Counted from the stretch's first letter, positions 17,152-27,716 are shown. The stretch: 64,000 nt of DNA from Bacteroidota bacterium (GCA_963169325.1 CAUJEY010000295.1:1-64000); one strand, 5' to 3'. A program made the numbers and translations. The notes: a model not told the origin generated them from the letters alone.

Positions 17152-17910
17152 ATGACAACCAAAATCGCACTCATCACTGGCGGCAGTCGAGGCTTGGGCA
17201 AAAATATGGCCCTTCGTCTGGCGGAAAACGGTACCGACGTGGTCATTACGTATCACACTAAAAAAGACGAAGCCGAAGCGGTTGTTGCCGAAATCCGGCA
17301 AACGGGCCGGAAGGCTGCATCCATGCAATTGGACGCCGGCGATATAGCCTCCTTCGATCCTTTCTTGGAACAACTTCAAACAACACTACTAACTGAATTT
17401 GGGCGAAGCACCTTTGATTTTCTCGTCAACAATGGCGGTATGGGCGCCACCATTCCCTTCGCCCAGGTAACGGAAGAAGTGTTTGACCGCTTTGTAAACG
17501 TACATTTCAAAGGCGTGTATTTCCTCACGCAAAAAGCGCTGCCGCACATGGCCGACGGCGGACGCATCATCAACATTTCCACTGGAACCACCCGTTTTTG
17601 TGTACCCGGGTATTCTGTGTATGCATCGATGAAAGGCGGGATGGAAACGTTTACGAAGTACCTGGCTAAAGAAATAGGTGCGCGCGGCATGACTGCCAAT
17701 GTAGTAGCGCCGGGTCCGGTTGAAACGGATTTTAACAACGCAGCCATTCGAACCAATCCAGACCGGAAAGCCTACCTGGCCTCCCTTAGCCCTCTTGGCC
17801 GGGTAGGCGAAGCTGGCGATATCGGCGGTGTGGTCGCCTTTCTTTGTTCGGAGGCCGGCGGCTGGATCAATGGCCAGCGGATTGAGGTGAGCGGGGGGAT
17901 AAATCTGTAA
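17152..17910 (+). CDS. Short-chain dehydrogenase/reductase (SDR)
   Basis: 252 residues. Classical SDR features: cofactor motif TGGSRGLGKNMA (9-20), NNG at about 93-95, the Ser of INISTGTT, the YxxxK catalytic pair in YSVYASMKGG and the C-terminal GGWINGQRIEVSGG. The basic residues in the N-terminal region favour NADP(H), as in FabG-type reductases. It starts nine bases after the LolA-like gene and may be in the same operon. The TAA stop runs directly into the array at 17909. Confidence 0.9.
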   Translation: MTTKIALITGGSRGLGKNMALRLAENGTDVVITYHTKKDEAEAVVAEIRQTGRKAASMQLDAGDIASFDPFLEQLQTTLLTEFGRSTFDFLVNNGGMGATIPFAQVTEEVFDRFVNVHFKGVYFLTQKALPHMADGGRIINISTGTTRFCVPGYSVYASMKGGMETFTKYLAKEIGARGMTANVVAPGPVETDFNNAAIRTNPDRKAYLASLSPLGRVGEAGDIGGVVAFLCSEAGGWINGQRIEVSGGINL

Positions 17911-18016
17911 AAGTCAAAATGTAAAAGTCAAAATGTAAAAATTGTGCTCAGTGGGCACGGCACTTTTACATTTTGACTTTTACATTTTGACTTTTAAATT
18001 TTACATTTTGACTTTC
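17909..18016. repeat. Inverted AAAAGTC/AAAATGT array between convergent genes
   Basis: Left arm 17909-17940 (two 14-bp units of two heptamers each) and right arm 17962-18016, its inverted and longer counterpart, enclose about 21 bases. The SDR stop codon abuts the left arm. The pxpA stop lies inside the right arm, which encodes its last residues VKVKM. It may act as a bidirectional terminator. Confidence 0.93.
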
Positions 18017-18756
18017 ACCTCTATCCCCTCCCGCTTAAAAACTGCAAACAATGCCTGCGCAAATTCAACGGCATGCGGGCCGTCGCCGTGCAGGCAAATC
18101 GTGTCGGCTTGCAGCGGTACCCATTGCCCGTCGAGGCTTTTTACGCGCTGCCGGCGCACCATTTCCAGGGCTTGTTCCACGGCTTTACCCGTATCTTCAA
18201 TCAGGGCGCCTGGTTGCGTGCGCGGGGTGAGGCTGCCATCGGATTGGTATGTTCGGTCGGCAAAGACTTCACTGCATGTGTGCAAGCCCGCGGCTTCTCC
18301 GGCGGCAATCAGGGCGCTGCCGCTGAGGCCGTACAGCAACAGGTCGGCGCCGGCGGCCCGCACGGCCCGGGCAATGGCGTCGGCTAAGGCGCGGTCTTTA
18401 GCGGCGGCGTTGTATAAAGCGCCATGCGGCTTCACGTGGTGCAGGGGAGCGCCTTCCGCCCTGGCAATAGCCTGCAGGGCGCCTATTTGGTACAATACTG
18501 CGGCATAAACTTCGTCGGGGGAAAGTTGCATGTTCCTCCGGCCAAAACCCTGCAAATCCGGATAGCCGGGATGTGCACCGATGGCCACGCCGTGTTCCAG
18601 CGCCAGTCGCACCGTTTTTTGCATAATTATGGGGTCGCCGGCATGAAATCCGCAGGCGATGTTAGCGGAAGTAATATGCTGCATCAGGGCAGCGTCGTTG
18701 CCCATCGGCCAGGGGCCGAAACTTTCGCCCATGTCGCAGTTGAGGTCGATTGACAT
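18001..18756 (-). CDS. pxpA: 5-oxoprolinase subunit A (LamB/YcsF family)
   Basis: 251 residues from the ATG at 18756; the 19-residue upstream extension is not family-like. Conserved stretches: [14 protein letters not shown] (N terminus), [27 protein letters not shown] and the VKPHGALYN motif. PxpA works with PxpB and PxpC to open 5-oxoproline to glutamate with ATP; the B and C genes are not adjacent here. The length equals the usual family length. The final residues and stop lie in repeat DNA. Confidence 0.92.
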   Translation of the reverse strand: MSIDLNCDMGESFGPWPMGNDAALMQHITSANIACGFHAGDPIIMQKTVRLALEHGVAIGAHPGYPDLQGFGRRNMQLSPDEVYAAVLYQIGALQAIARAEGAPLHHVKPHGALYNAAAKDRALADAIARAVRAAGADLLLYGLSGSALIAAGEAAGLHTCSEVFADRTYQSDGSLTPRTQPGALIEDTGKAVEQALEMVRRQRVKSLDGQWVPLQADTICLHGDGPHAVEFAQALFAVFKREGIEVKVKM

Positions 18757-18769
18757 GAACACTATAGCC

Positions 18770-19537
18770 TTATTTGGATGCCGGCGCTTTGCGCCATACC
18801 TCTTTATACCCATCCCATTCCTGCGTGTAGGTATCCCCCTGGAGCGTAATCTTTATCTTATGGGTCTGCCCCGTTTCTTCAACGGAAGTGAAGACGAGGT
18901 TTTCGGTCAGGGTCTGCCCATCAAACTGATAATTACTACCGCCGGCGCCATAGAATGAATGTGTTTTGTTATCCCAGTGGCCAAAAAAAGCCATAGGATA
19001 GGCATAAATTTTCAGGCCCATTCGATCGGGATTGGTTTTGCGGTCGTAGGTCTGTTCTCCCCACTTTCCACTTTCGAGAAACCAAACACCTTCCAGTGCA
19101 TCGTTTTTCACCGGTTCCGCAGATTGTTTTTTCAGGTACATTTCATCGATAATATAATCTTTGTATTGGTCCGATTGGATTTTCCCATATTGGTGATAAT
19201 AGTTACTTTCTATGGTGTAGTCGTACGAATAGGTTTTAGTCGCAGCCGTGCTGTCCCAGGAAAAAAAGTAAAGGGTTTCGACGTATTTGCCATCTTTAAC
19301 GGTGTATGAACCTCCACAGGCGCCGCCAAATGGTTTGTCTTTGGTATCGTAAAATGCGGTAATCCAATAACCGTCTTTTATGATTTTAGCGGCTTTGGCA
19401 TCGCCACCATTGGCAATCTCAGGCGGCGTGTCGCCGTACTGTGCGCTTAAAAGTTGGTAGGCGCCTTGCGGCCCTGCTTTTTGGGCCGATGCCAGGGTAC
19501 AGATCAGGAAGCCAAGTAGGAGAAAATAAGTTTTCAT
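18770..19537 (-). CDS. Secreted protein of unknown function
   Basis: 255 residues from the ATG at 19537, which opens a clear signal peptide ([19 protein letters not shown]); the longer ORF start has no such sense. The mature protein seems to contain two similar halves, each with a GxW or GYW turn and a beta-rich pattern ([20 protein letters not shown] and [14 protein letters not shown]), as in lipocalin-like domains. It is located 13 bases upstream of pxpA in the same direction and could be co-transcribed. No enzymatic motif found. Confidence 0.7.
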   Translation of the reverse strand: MKTYFLLLGFLICTLASAQKAGPQGAYQLLSAQYGDTPPEIANGGDAKAAKIIKDGYWITAFYDTKDKPFGGACGGSYTVKDGKYVETLYFFSWDSTAATKTYSYDYTIESNYYHQYGKIQSDQYKDYIIDEMYLKKQSAEPVKNDALEGVWFLESGKWGEQTYDRKTNPDRMGLKIYAYPMAFFGHWDNKTHSFYGAGGSNYQFDGQTLTENLVFTSVEETGQTHKIKITLQGDTYTQEWDGYKEVWRKAPASK

Positions 19538-19644
19538 AATGACTGGATTTGAGTGAAAAATGGTTTGTTTACCTATTATTGGTACTGCAAATATGCATTG
19601 TCCCAAAATTGTAAATCAATCCCCAAATCATGGGACAAAAAAAC

Positions 19645-19697
19645 AACTCATCACTCATCACTCATCACTCATCACTTATAACTCATTACCCATCACT
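19645..19697. repeat. CTCATCA heptamer array
   Basis: About seven 7-bp units on one strand, continuing as degenerate copies to 19697. It includes the TAA stop and last six codons (VMGNEL) of the sodium:solute symporter gene. Confidence 0.88.
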
Positions 19698-21253
19698 TCC
19701 TCCCGGTACGACATCACCCACAACCCCACGAACGTAATAATTCCGTTGAGCAGGATGGTCAGAAAACCCACATCGAACCATTGTTTACAACCCACTTCAA
19801 TGGCCCAGGTCAGTAGCGGCGAAGCGAGACAGACCAACACGACACCGGGCAACTGCCATTTGGTGCCGGGGATCCGCAGCGACCAGGCATGCAGATGCAG
19901 GTTAGTGAACAGGCCGAAGGTGAAAAGGCCCAGCAAGGGACCGTAAGTGTAACCCGCAATTTTGAAAATGAGCGAAATCACGGCTCCGCTGCTCACGGCA
20001 TTAAGCAGCAGAATGATGACCACGAACACCGCCGAAATGCCCAGGTGGACGATGGTACGGGCGCGTTTTTGCTGTGCGTCGGTAGCCTCCAGGTATGCGT
20101 TTTTTTCTGCCTCGGAGGCATAAGGATCGATATTCTGCCGTTTTTTTTCAAATTGCAGAAAATCTACGCAGAAAGAGGTGGTCAGGGCCGTCAGCGCGCT
20201 GTCGGAACTAGCATACGTACTGGCGATGAGCCCTAGAATAAAGAAGATGCCGGCGGCTGCATCGAGATGGTTGAAGGCAATTTGGGGGTACAGTTGATCG
20301 GTACGTGCCGGTATTTCGATGCCGAGCGAGTTGGCGTACAGGTACAACAAAGCGCCCAGTACTAAAAAAGCGAGGTTGATGATGATTAAATACAGGCAGA
20401 ACACGAACATGTTCTTTTGCGCTTCCTTTATATTTTTGCAGGCCAGGTTCTTTTGCATCAGGTCCTGGTCCATGCCGGTCATCACGATGGCAATAAGCGC
20501 CCCGCTGAAAAACTGTTTGACGAAGTGGTTGGGGTCTGTTAAAAAATTGTCGAAGAAGAAAATCTGACCGTAGCGGCTGTCGCTCACGGCCGGCCATATT
20601 TCGCTAACGCTCAGGTTCAATGCCTTGCCCACGCTCACGACCGTCCATGCCACGGCGGCAATAAAAAAGGTTGTCATGATGGTGTCCGTCCAGATGATGG
20701 TTTTCAGCCCGCCTTTGAAAGTATAACCGTAAATAAGCGCCATCATCAGAATGACCGTGAGCACAAACGGAACGCCGAGCGGCTGAAAAACAAACAATTG
20801 CAGCACCGTTGCCGCCAGAAACATACGCGTGGCGGAGCCCAGCGTGCGCGACAGGAGGAAAAAGGCAGCCCCGGTTTTGTACGACCAATAGCCGAGCCGC
20901 TTTTCCAGATAGCCGTAAATAGAAGTCAGGTTGAGCCGGTAATACATCGGCATCAGCACCGTGGCGATGAACAGGTAACCCAGCAAATAGCCCAGTACCA
21001 CCTGCATGTACCCGAAGCCGCGGTTGAGGCCGGTTTCGAGCCCGACAGCGCCGGGCACCGAGATAAAAGTGACGCCGCTGATACTGGTACCGATCATGGC
21101 GTAAGCCACCACATACCAGGGAACCTTGCGATTGGCTAAGAAAAAGCCCTCGTTCGTCACATTGCGACCGGTAAACCAAGCCACTGCGACCAACATCGCG
21201 AAATACAGAAACAGTACGATAAGTACCAGTGCCGGGGTGAGATGTCCTGTCAT
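19676..21253 (-). CDS. Sodium:solute symporter (SSS family)
   Basis: 525 residues from the ATG at 21253 (the longer ORF start at 21307 is possible). About 13 hydrophobic helices are predicted. Family signs are GRNVTNEGFFLANRKVPWYV early, IGTSISGVTFISVPG, FGYMQVVLGYLLGY and a later TYASSDSALTAL stretch, which corresponds to the conserved sodium-site helix. It imports an organic solute such as a sugar, amino acid or sialic acid with Na+; the substrate cannot be told. The C-terminal residues and the stop are coded by the CTCATCA array. Confidence 0.9.
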   Translation of the reverse strand: MTGHLTPALVLIVLFLYFAMLVAVAWFTGRNVTNEGFFLANRKVPWYVVAYAMIGTSISGVTFISVPGAVGLETGLNRGFGYMQVVLGYLLGYLFIATVLMPMYYRLNLTSIYGYLEKRLGYWSYKTGAAFFLLSRTLGSATRMFLAATVLQLFVFQPLGVPFVLTVILMMALIYGYTFKGGLKTIIWTDTIMTTFFIAAVAWTVVSVGKALNLSVSEIWPAVSDSRYGQIFFFDNFLTDPNHFVKQFFSGALIAIVMTGMDQDLMQKNLACKNIKEAQKNMFVFCLYLIIINLAFLVLGALLYLYANSLGIEIPARTDQLYPQIAFNHLDAAAGIFFILGLIASTYASSDSALTALTTSFCVDFLQFEKKRQNIDPYASEAEKNAYLEATDAQQKRARTIVHLGISAVFVVIILLLNAVSSGAVISLIFKIAGYTYGPLLGLFTFGLFTNLHLHAWSLRIPGTKWQLPGVVLVCLASPLLTWAIEVGCKQWFDVGFLTILLNGIITFVGLWVMSYREEVMGNEL

Positions 21254-21402
21254 AATCTTGCCGGGGATGTAGGGGCCTCCGGGGGCAAATATAGGATTAA
21301 TGCGCAAACTTCAACGGTAGCCCGGAAATCGTACTATTTTTAGCCTTCTGGAAACTGGGTGACATCCCGGCATCGTAAATAACAGCTTTAAACACTTACC
21401 GC

Positions 21403-21410
21403 TATCTTTG
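21403..21410 (+). promoter_or_regulatory. Bacteroidota-type -7 box before the giant gene
   Basis: TATCTTTG fits TAnnTTTG. A start about seven bases downstream would place the whole inverted octamer array (21422-21550) in the 5' untranslated leader of the giant gene. Confidence 0.5.
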
Positions 21411-21421
21411 GCCCGAATGAG

Positions 21422-21550
21422 GTTGATTTGTTGATTTGTTGATTTGTTGATTTGTTGATTTGTTGATTTGTTGATTTGAGACACGCTTCAAATCAACAAA
21501 TCAACGAATCAACGAATCAACGTATCAACGTATCAACGTATCAACGTATC
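21422..21550. repeat. Inverted octamer array in the giant gene's leader
   Basis: Seven perfect units of TTGATTTG (21422-21478), an 11-base spacer, then about seven inverted units of AATCAACA, AATCAACG and TATCAACG (21490-21550). The arms can pair as a hairpin of about 55 bp with scattered mismatches. The ATG follows 20 bases later. Confidence 0.93.
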
Positions 21551-21570
21551 CACAGCATAAACACTACCGC

Positions 21571-24500
21571 ATGCGTCGACTCTACACCCTGTCTTGTTTT
21601 GTCCCCATCCTGCTTTTAACCTCCGCCCTCCGCGCACAATGTCCGATCACCGTAAATGCCGGGGACGACATTTACCTCTGCGCGCCCCCGTCGCCCACGC
21701 AACTGAACGGGTCCATCGATGGCGACTACCTCAATTTTACCTGGTCGCCCACTTCGGGCATGACCGGTGCAAACACCCTGAACCCCACCGTCAACGTTAC
21801 CACAACGCGCACTTACGTGCTCACGGCCAGGGCGGTCGACCTGAACAACAACCTGATTACCAACGGCGATTTTGAAAGCGGCAATTCGAGTTTCGACAGT
21901 GATTATCTGTACAGCCCGGGCAATCTTGTACCGGAGGGCGTATTTGATGTACTGGCCAACCCACAAGACGACCACCCCGGTTTTTCGCCTTGTCCGGACC
22001 ATACTTCGGGCAGTGGCAATATGATGGCGGTCAACGGTTCCGGCACACCCAATCAAAACGTTTGGTGCCAAACCATAGCGGTGATGCCCAACACGCAATA
22101 CGCATTTTCCGCCTGGGTGGCTACATTAGTGGCCTCGTCACCTGCACAGTTGCAGTTTTCTATCAACGGATCGCCGCTCGGCCCCATCTTCAACGCGCCC
22201 GGCAGTACCTGCGTTTGGCAAAATTTTTACCAACTCTGGAACAGCGGAAGTAATTCCACTGCCACGATTTGTCTCGTCAACCAAAACACAGTGCTGGGCG
22301 GCAATGACTTCGCCCTCGACGATATTGTGTTTTCTCCAACCTGCGAAGTGAAAGACAGCGTGACGGTTCACGTCGTGAACGTCACTGCGGTAGCCGCTCC
22401 CCCGATTTCGATCATTCCTTGCAACGGCGCCAATATCACGCTCAACGGCAACGGCTCCAGCACCGGCCCCAATATCACGTACAACTGGGAAACCGACAAC
22501 GGCAATATCGTATCCGGTCAAAACACCCTGACGCCCGTGGTAAACGCCGCAGGCACCTACACCCTCAACGTTATTTTCAACAACGGTTTCGTCGAATGTA
22601 TCAAAACCGCTACTGTGACGGTCATTGAAAACCCAAACCAGCTGACAGCATGGATCAATCCGCCGTTGCCATTGGGTTGCGGGGCGTCCAGTGTCTTGCT
22701 GCTGGGCCAATCCAGTCAGCCGGCTTTTTCCATTTACCAATGGACGGCCGGACCGGGCGGTAATATCGTCTCCGGAACCACTGCTCCAAACGCCACGGTC
22801 AATCAGCCCGGCGAATACACGCTCCTGGTCACCAACACCAGTACCGGTTGCACGGCCGAAACCACGGTTACTGTCATTGCGGCCACCAACCCGCCCACCG
22901 CCGTGGCCGCGGTTTCCGGGCCGATTACCTGCCAACAACCGCAGGTTGCCTTGTCCGGCGCAGGATCGAGCACCGGTGCCAACATCACGTATGCCTGGTA
23001 CGCCCTGGTCGGCGGCAACATCGTGATGGGTCAGAACGCCCAAAATGCCGTGGTGAACGGCCCCGGTTCCTACGTGCTCACAGTCACGAATACCAGCAAC
23101 GGCTGCACAGCGGTAGATACGGCTATCGTGTACAGCACCGCTACGCCGCCGGGTATCGCCATCGCTCCGCCCGGCGTGTTTAATTGCGCCATCGACACGC
23201 TGAACTTGTCGGCGACCCTCAACCCCGCCACGGCCACACCCGCCTGGACCGCCACCGGTGGCGGCAGTATCACCGCCGGCCCTAATACGCTCACGCCGCA
23301 AATCGCCGGCGCCGGGACCTATATCCTGCTGGCCACCGACCCGGCTAACGGTTGCACCGCAACCGATACCATAATAGTGAACGCCGACCTGCTCCCCCCA
23401 ACAGCCGTCATTCAGCCGGCAGATACCATCACCTGCCAACAACCCAGCGCGACACTCTCCGGCGCCGGCTCCTCGGCAGGACCTAATTTTACTTATTTAT
23501 GGACGCCTTCCGGCGGGGGGAATATCGTATCCGGCGACTCCACGCTGAACCCCGTCGTGAACGCCGCTGGCACGTATAATTTATTGGTTATCAATACGGT
23601 AAATCAGTGTACGGCCACCGCATCCGTGCCCGTGGCCGCCGATGCCAATGCGATCACCGCCGTGGCCAACGCCCCGGACACCCTTTCCTGTGCCGATACG
23701 CTGGTGACGCTAAACGCTAACGGCTCCAGCCCCATCGCCGGTCTTATTTTCGCCTGGACGACTACCAACGGACAAATCAACAGCGGCGCCGACACCCCGA
23801 CTCCCATCGCCGCTGCGCCGGGCGCCTACCAACTGCTGCTCACCAACCCCGCCAACGGCTGCACCGCCACTGATGTGGCCGTAGTGATCGAAGACATTGC
23901 CGCGCCGAATATTGGCATCGCAATGCCGGACACCCTCACCTGCGCGCAACCGACCCAAACCTTGCAAGGGCTGAACAACTCGCCCGCGGGGGCTTTTTCT
24001 TACCATTGGACTGCCGGAAATGGCGGCAATATCCTGTCGGGTGACAGCACCCTTACCCCCACGGTGAATGCCGCCGGCGCCTACACGTTCACCGCGATAA
24101 ACGAAACCAACGGCTGCACGGCACAAGTTACCACAGACGTAGCCATCGAAGCCGGTACCCCGGTGGCCGTGGCGACCGTTCCCGGCGTAATCACCTGCGC
24201 AGACCCGACGCGTACGATCAGCACCGCCGGTTCGTCGGCCGGACCGAATTTCCAATATACCTGGACGACCATTGGCGGCAACATCGTTTCCGGCGCAGCC
24301 GGACCCAGTCCGATCGTGGATGCTCCCGGCGATTATTTCCTCACCATCACCAACATCGCGAACGGTTGCACCGCCACGACCAGCCTGACCGTGGGTCAGG
24401 ATATCGCTGCGCCGCCCGCCGAAGCCGGGCCCGACGGGCTGCTGACCTGTACAAATCCGGTTTATAGCCTGTCGGCAAATACCGGTTTACCCGCCGGCAG

Positions 24501-27500
24501 CCTGCAATTCTCCTGGCAAACGCCAAACGGCAGTTTTACCGGCAACCCCGACAGCGCTGCCGTAAATACCAATGCTGCGGGAACTTATACCCTGACCGTG
24601 CTCAACCCGCAAAACGGCTGCTCCACTACCGATATCGCCATCGTAACAGCCAACCAAACGCTGCCGTCGGTTCAAATTTTGCCTCCGGCAGAACTGACCT
24701 GCGTACAAACCACCGCCGCACTGAACACCGGCGGCGGCAGCCCGAATTTTCTTTATCAATGGCAAACGACGGGCGGGCAATTCGTATCGGGGCAAACTTC
24801 CGCTGCGCCTGTCGTGGATGCGCCGGGCCAATACGACCTTTTGGTCACCGATACCGTCAACGGCTGCACCCAAACTGCTTCGGTTGGGGTCGATCAGGAT
24901 ATCGCGATCCCCCTGGCCGATGCCGGTCCCTCATCTACCCTAACCTGCGTATTGTTGCAAACGACCTTGCAGGGCGCGCTTGAACCGGGTCCCGGTATCA
25001 ATGCCGTATGGACCGTAAGCGGCGGCGGAAATATTGTTTCGGGCGCCAATACCGCCACGCCTGTGGTGGATCAACCCGGCAACTATTTGCTCTCCGTAAC
25101 CAATGCGGATAATGGCTGCACGAATACAGCCTCCGTCGCTGTGTTGCAAAACATTATAAAACCTACGGCAAATGCCGGACAGGACGCCACCCTGAGTTGT
25201 ACGGTCAACAGCCTCTCCGTTACCGGAAACGCCACCGTTACCGGAACGCCCGCCTACCTTTGGACGGCCGGCACGGGCGGGCATATCGTATCGGGTGCTA
25301 ATTCACTCACCGCGGTGGTCGATTCACCAGGTGTGTACACCCTCCTGGTAACCGACGTAGTAAATGGTTGCACCGCCTCCGATGCCGTACAGGTGTTCAA
25401 CGACGCCAGTGCGCCAAACGCGGCCGTTACCATGCCCGGGCCGCTCACCTGCACTGTCACCCAACTGATGCTCCAGGGTTTCGGCAGCACGGGCGTCAAT
25501 TTCAGCCATACCTGGGTGACCGCCAACGGTGGCAATATCGTCAGTGGCGGCAATACGCTCAGCCCGATCGTGGATGCGCCCGGCCTATATACGCTACGTA
25601 TAACAAATGGAACGAATGGTTGCACGGCAACAGCACAAGTGACGGTTAGTGAAAATATTACCCCGCCCGTCGTCAGCATTGCCACGCCGGGTACGCTCAC
25701 TTGCGCCGTGACCTCCCTGCCGCTCAGCGGATCGCCGGCCGGAGCCGGCCATGCGTATTTTTGGCAAACGGCCGGCGGCCAGATCGTTTCCGGCGGAACC
25801 ACGGCAACACCCGTTATCAGTCTGCCGGGAATTTATACGCTTATGGTAACCAGTTTATCCAACGGCTGTACCGCCACCGCCGGCGCCACGGTGACGACCG
25901 ACACCACTCCGCCCATTATTTCAACCACGGCGCCGCCCACGCTCACCTGCGCAACCGAACAAGTATCGCTGAGTGGAACCGTAAGCCAGCCGACTAATAA
26001 CTTTTCCTCGGTTTGGACGACGGCTAACGGTCATTTCGTTTCCGGGCAAAATACCCTGATGCCCATCGTTGACGCGCCCGGAATCTATGTTTTGACCGTT
26101 CAAAACCAACAAAACGGCTGTACCAGTACAACAACGAGTACGGCCACGCAAAACATTACACCTCCTGTAGCCGAAGCCGGCGTTACGCCGACAATCACCT
26201 GTGCGCAAACACAGGTGCTGCTCGACGGCTCAAGTTCTACCGGGGCCGGCGCCCTGAGTTTTGTCTGGGCCGGTCCGCAAATCGTGTCGGGCGCCAATTC
26301 CGCCACGCCACTCGTGCAAGCAGCGGGCGTTTATATCGTGACGGTAACCGACGCGGCCAACGGTTGTACTGCCTCCGATAATGTAACTGTTTTGCAAAAT
26401 ACGTTGCCGCCAACAGTGGCCATTGCGCCGCCGCTGTTGCGCACCTGCCTTCGGGATACGGTTTCCCTGGATGCCGGCGCCTCCAGTACCGGCCCAACTA
26501 TTACTATCAGCTGGACAACCACCAACGGGCATTTTGCCGGAGGCCAAAACACGTTGTTCCCGCAGGTAGATGTCGCCGGAGTGTATACTCTTACGCTGGT
26601 GAATCAACAAAACGGGTGCAGCGCGACGGCCACCGCCACGGTAGGGGAGGACAGGGTTGCCCCCGACGCCGACGCCGGTCCGCCGGACGAGCTGCACTGC
26701 AACAATGAACAAACTATCCTGCAAGGCAAAAGCGGCACTGCCGGCCCCCTGGCTTTCGCCTGGAGCACTGCCAACGGCAATATCCTCAACGGAAACACCA
26801 CGCCGGCTCCACTCGTGGATGCGCCCGGCACGTACCTGCTCACCGTCACCGATCTGGACAACGGTTGCACGGCCTCCGATGCCGTCACCGTGACGGAAAT
26901 ACCCTTACCCGCCTTTGAGCCCGCGCTGACGCAACCGGATTGTCATCAACCCAAAGGAACTATTTCGTTTGGGTCGGTTAGCGGCGGCACGGCGCCTTTC
27001 CGGTATTCCTTCAACGGCGGACAGAGTTTTTCGGGCATTTCGGTGTCCGGCAATCTGGCGCCCGGCACGTATGAGTTGATCGTACAAGACGCCGAGGGCT
27101 GCACTGCCACGGCCGAAGCGCAGGTATTGCCACCGTTTTTCCCATCGGTTACCCTGCCCGAGTTTTACCTGATTCCGCAAGGCGATTCCGTGCAGATTTT
27201 ACCGCTCACCACGCCACCCGCTGCCGGGCTGGCCGACTGGCATTGGACGCCCGCCGAAGGTCTGTCCTGCGACGACTGCCCGGCCCCCTGGGCCAAACCG
27301 CTGCGCCCCACTGCTTATACCCTGGTCATTACAGATATGAACGGCTGCACGGCCGAGGGCCGCGTTTTGGTGCGCGTAGACCGCAACCGCTTCCTGTACG
27401 CACCCAATATTTTTTCACCCAACGGCGACGGGGTCAACGATATGTTCCTGCTGTACGGCCGCGGTGTGGCCGAAATCGAGTCGCTGCTGCTGTTCGACCG

Positions 27501-27678
27501 CTGGGGCAACCAGGTTTTTGAACGGAAAAGTTTCCAGCCCAATGATGAATCGTTGGGTTGGGACGGCAATTTCCGCGGGCATGCGGTGAACCCCGCCGTG
27601 TACGTGTGGCAGGCTGTGGTGCGGTTTGTGGATGGCGAATCGGAGGTGTTTTCGGGGGATGTGACGGTATTGCGGTGA
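21571..27678 (+). CDS. Giant surface protein of tandem PKD-like repeats with a gliding-motility-type C-terminal domain
   Basis: 2035 residues. Signal peptide about 1-22 (ending LRAQ). After an N-terminal domain with an adhesive-like segment (about 90-240, DFALDDIVF), about 18 repeats of roughly 88 residues follow, each with a TC start, a YxW core, GNIVSGxxT, PGTYxLxVT and an NGCTA end. Each repeat carries a pair of cysteines. One SprB-like repeat follows, then a linker (SCDDCPAP). The last 95 residues (YAPNIFSPNGDGVND ... WDGNFRG ... DVTVLR) are a CHU_C/gliding-motility-associated T9SS type B sorting domain. It is probably a secreted adhesin or cell-surface filament. A hairpin follows the gene. 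Confidence 0.92.
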   Translation: MRRLYTLSCFVPILLLTSALRAQCPITVNAGDDIYLCAPPSPTQLNGSIDGDYLNFTWSPTSGMTGANTLNPTVNVTTTRTYVLTARAVDLNNNLITNGDFESGNSSFDSDYLYSPGNLVPEGVFDVLANPQDDHPGFSPCPDHTSGSGNMMAVNGSGTPNQNVWCQTIAVMPNTQYAFSAWVATLVASSPAQLQFSINGSPLGPIFNAPGSTCVWQNFYQLWNSGSNSTATICLVNQNTVLGGNDFALDDIVFSPTCEVKDSVTVHVVNVTAVAAPPISIIPCNGANITLNGNGSSTGPNITYNWETDNGNIVSGQNTLTPVVNAAGTYTLNVIFNNGFVECIKTATVTVIENPNQLTAWINPPLPLGCGASSVLLLGQSSQPAFSIYQWTAGPGGNIVSGTTAPNATVNQPGEYTLLVTNTSTGCTAETTVTVIAATNPPTAVAAVSGPITCQQPQVALSGAGSSTGANITYAWYALVGGNIVMGQNAQNAVVNGPGSYVLTVTNTSNGCTAVDTAIVYSTATPPGIAIAPPGVFNCAIDTLNLSATLNPATATPAWTATGGGSITAGPNTLTPQIAGAGTYILLATDPANGCTATDTIIVNADLLPPTAVIQPADTITCQQPSATLSGAGSSAGPNFTYLWTPSGGGNIVSGDSTLNPVVNAAGTYNLLVINTVNQCTATASVPVAADANAITAVANAPDTLSCADTLVTLNANGSSPIAGLIFAWTTTNGQINSGADTPTPIAAAPGAYQLLLTNPANGCTATDVAVVIEDIAAPNIGIAMPDTLTCAQPTQTLQGLNNSPAGAFSYHWTAGNGGNILSGDSTLTPTVNAAGAYTFTAINETNGCTAQVTTDVAIEAGTPVAVATVPGVITCADPTRTISTAGSSAGPNFQYTWTTIGGNIVSGAAGPSPIVDAPGDYFLTITNIANGCTATTSLTVGQDIAAPPAEAGPDGLLTCTNPVYSLSANTGLPAGSLQFSWQTPNGSFTGNPDSAAVNTNAAGTYTLTVLNPQNGCSTTDIAIVTANQTLPSVQILPPAELTCVQTTAALNTGGGSPNFLYQWQTTGGQFVSGQTSAAPVVDAPGQYDLLVTDTVNGCTQTASVGVDQDIAIPLADAGPSSTLTCVLLQTTLQGALEPGPGINAVWTVSGGGNIVSGANTATPVVDQPGNYLLSVTNADNGCTNTASVAVLQNIIKPTANAGQDATLSCTVNSLSVTGNATVTGTPAYLWTAGTGGHIVSGANSLTAVVDSPGVYTLLVTDVVNGCTASDAVQVFNDASAPNAAVTMPGPLTCTVTQLMLQGFGSTGVNFSHTWVTANGGNIVSGGNTLSPIVDAPGLYTLRITNGTNGCTATAQVTVSENITPPVVSIATPGTLTCAVTSLPLSGSPAGAGHAYFWQTAGGQIVSGGTTATPVISLPGIYTLMVTSLSNGCTATAGATVTTDTTPPIISTTAPPTLTCATEQVSLSGTVSQPTNNFSSVWTTANGHFVSGQNTLMPIVDAPGIYVLTVQNQQNGCTSTTTSTATQNITPPVAEAGVTPTITCAQTQVLLDGSSSTGAGALSFVWAGPQIVSGANSATPLVQAAGVYIVTVTDAANGCTASDNVTVLQNTLPPTVAIAPPLLRTCLRDTVSLDAGASSTGPTITISWTTTNGHFAGGQNTLFPQVDVAGVYTLTLVNQQNGCSATATATVGEDRVAPDADAGPPDELHCNNEQTILQGKSGTAGPLAFAWSTANGNILNGNTTPAPLVDAPGTYLLTVTDLDNGCTASDAVTVTEIPLPAFEPALTQPDCHQPKGTISFGSVSGGTAPFRYSFNGGQSFSGISVSGNLAPGTYELIVQDAEGCTATAEAQVLPPFFPSVTLPEFYLIPQGDSVQILPLTTPPAAGLADWHWTPAEGLSCDDCPAPWAKPLRPTAYTLVITDMNGCTAEGRVLVRVDRNRFLYAPNIFSPNGDGVNDMFLLYGRGVAEIESLLLFDRWGNQVFERKSFQPNDESLGWDGNFRGHAVNPAVYVWQAVVRFVDGESEVFSGDVTVLR

Positions 27679-27686
27679 TGTGGTTG

Positions 27687-27716
27687 AGGGGCGTCCCGAA
27701 ACCTCGGGACGCCTCA
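27687..27716 (+). terminator. Hairpin after the giant gene
   Basis: GCGTCCCGA at 27691-27699 pairs with TCGGGACGC at 27704-27712, loop AACC, with further weak pairing outside. There is no T tract, so terminator function is less certain than at the tRNA. A related sequence follows the duplicated fragment near 32188. Confidence 0.6.

Noticed and set aside
22138-23442. Long minus-strand ORF of 434 residues inside the giant gene
   Set aside because: Antisense shadow of the Gly/Thr-rich repeats; further such frames at 23710, 25254 and 26230 are rejected for the same reason.
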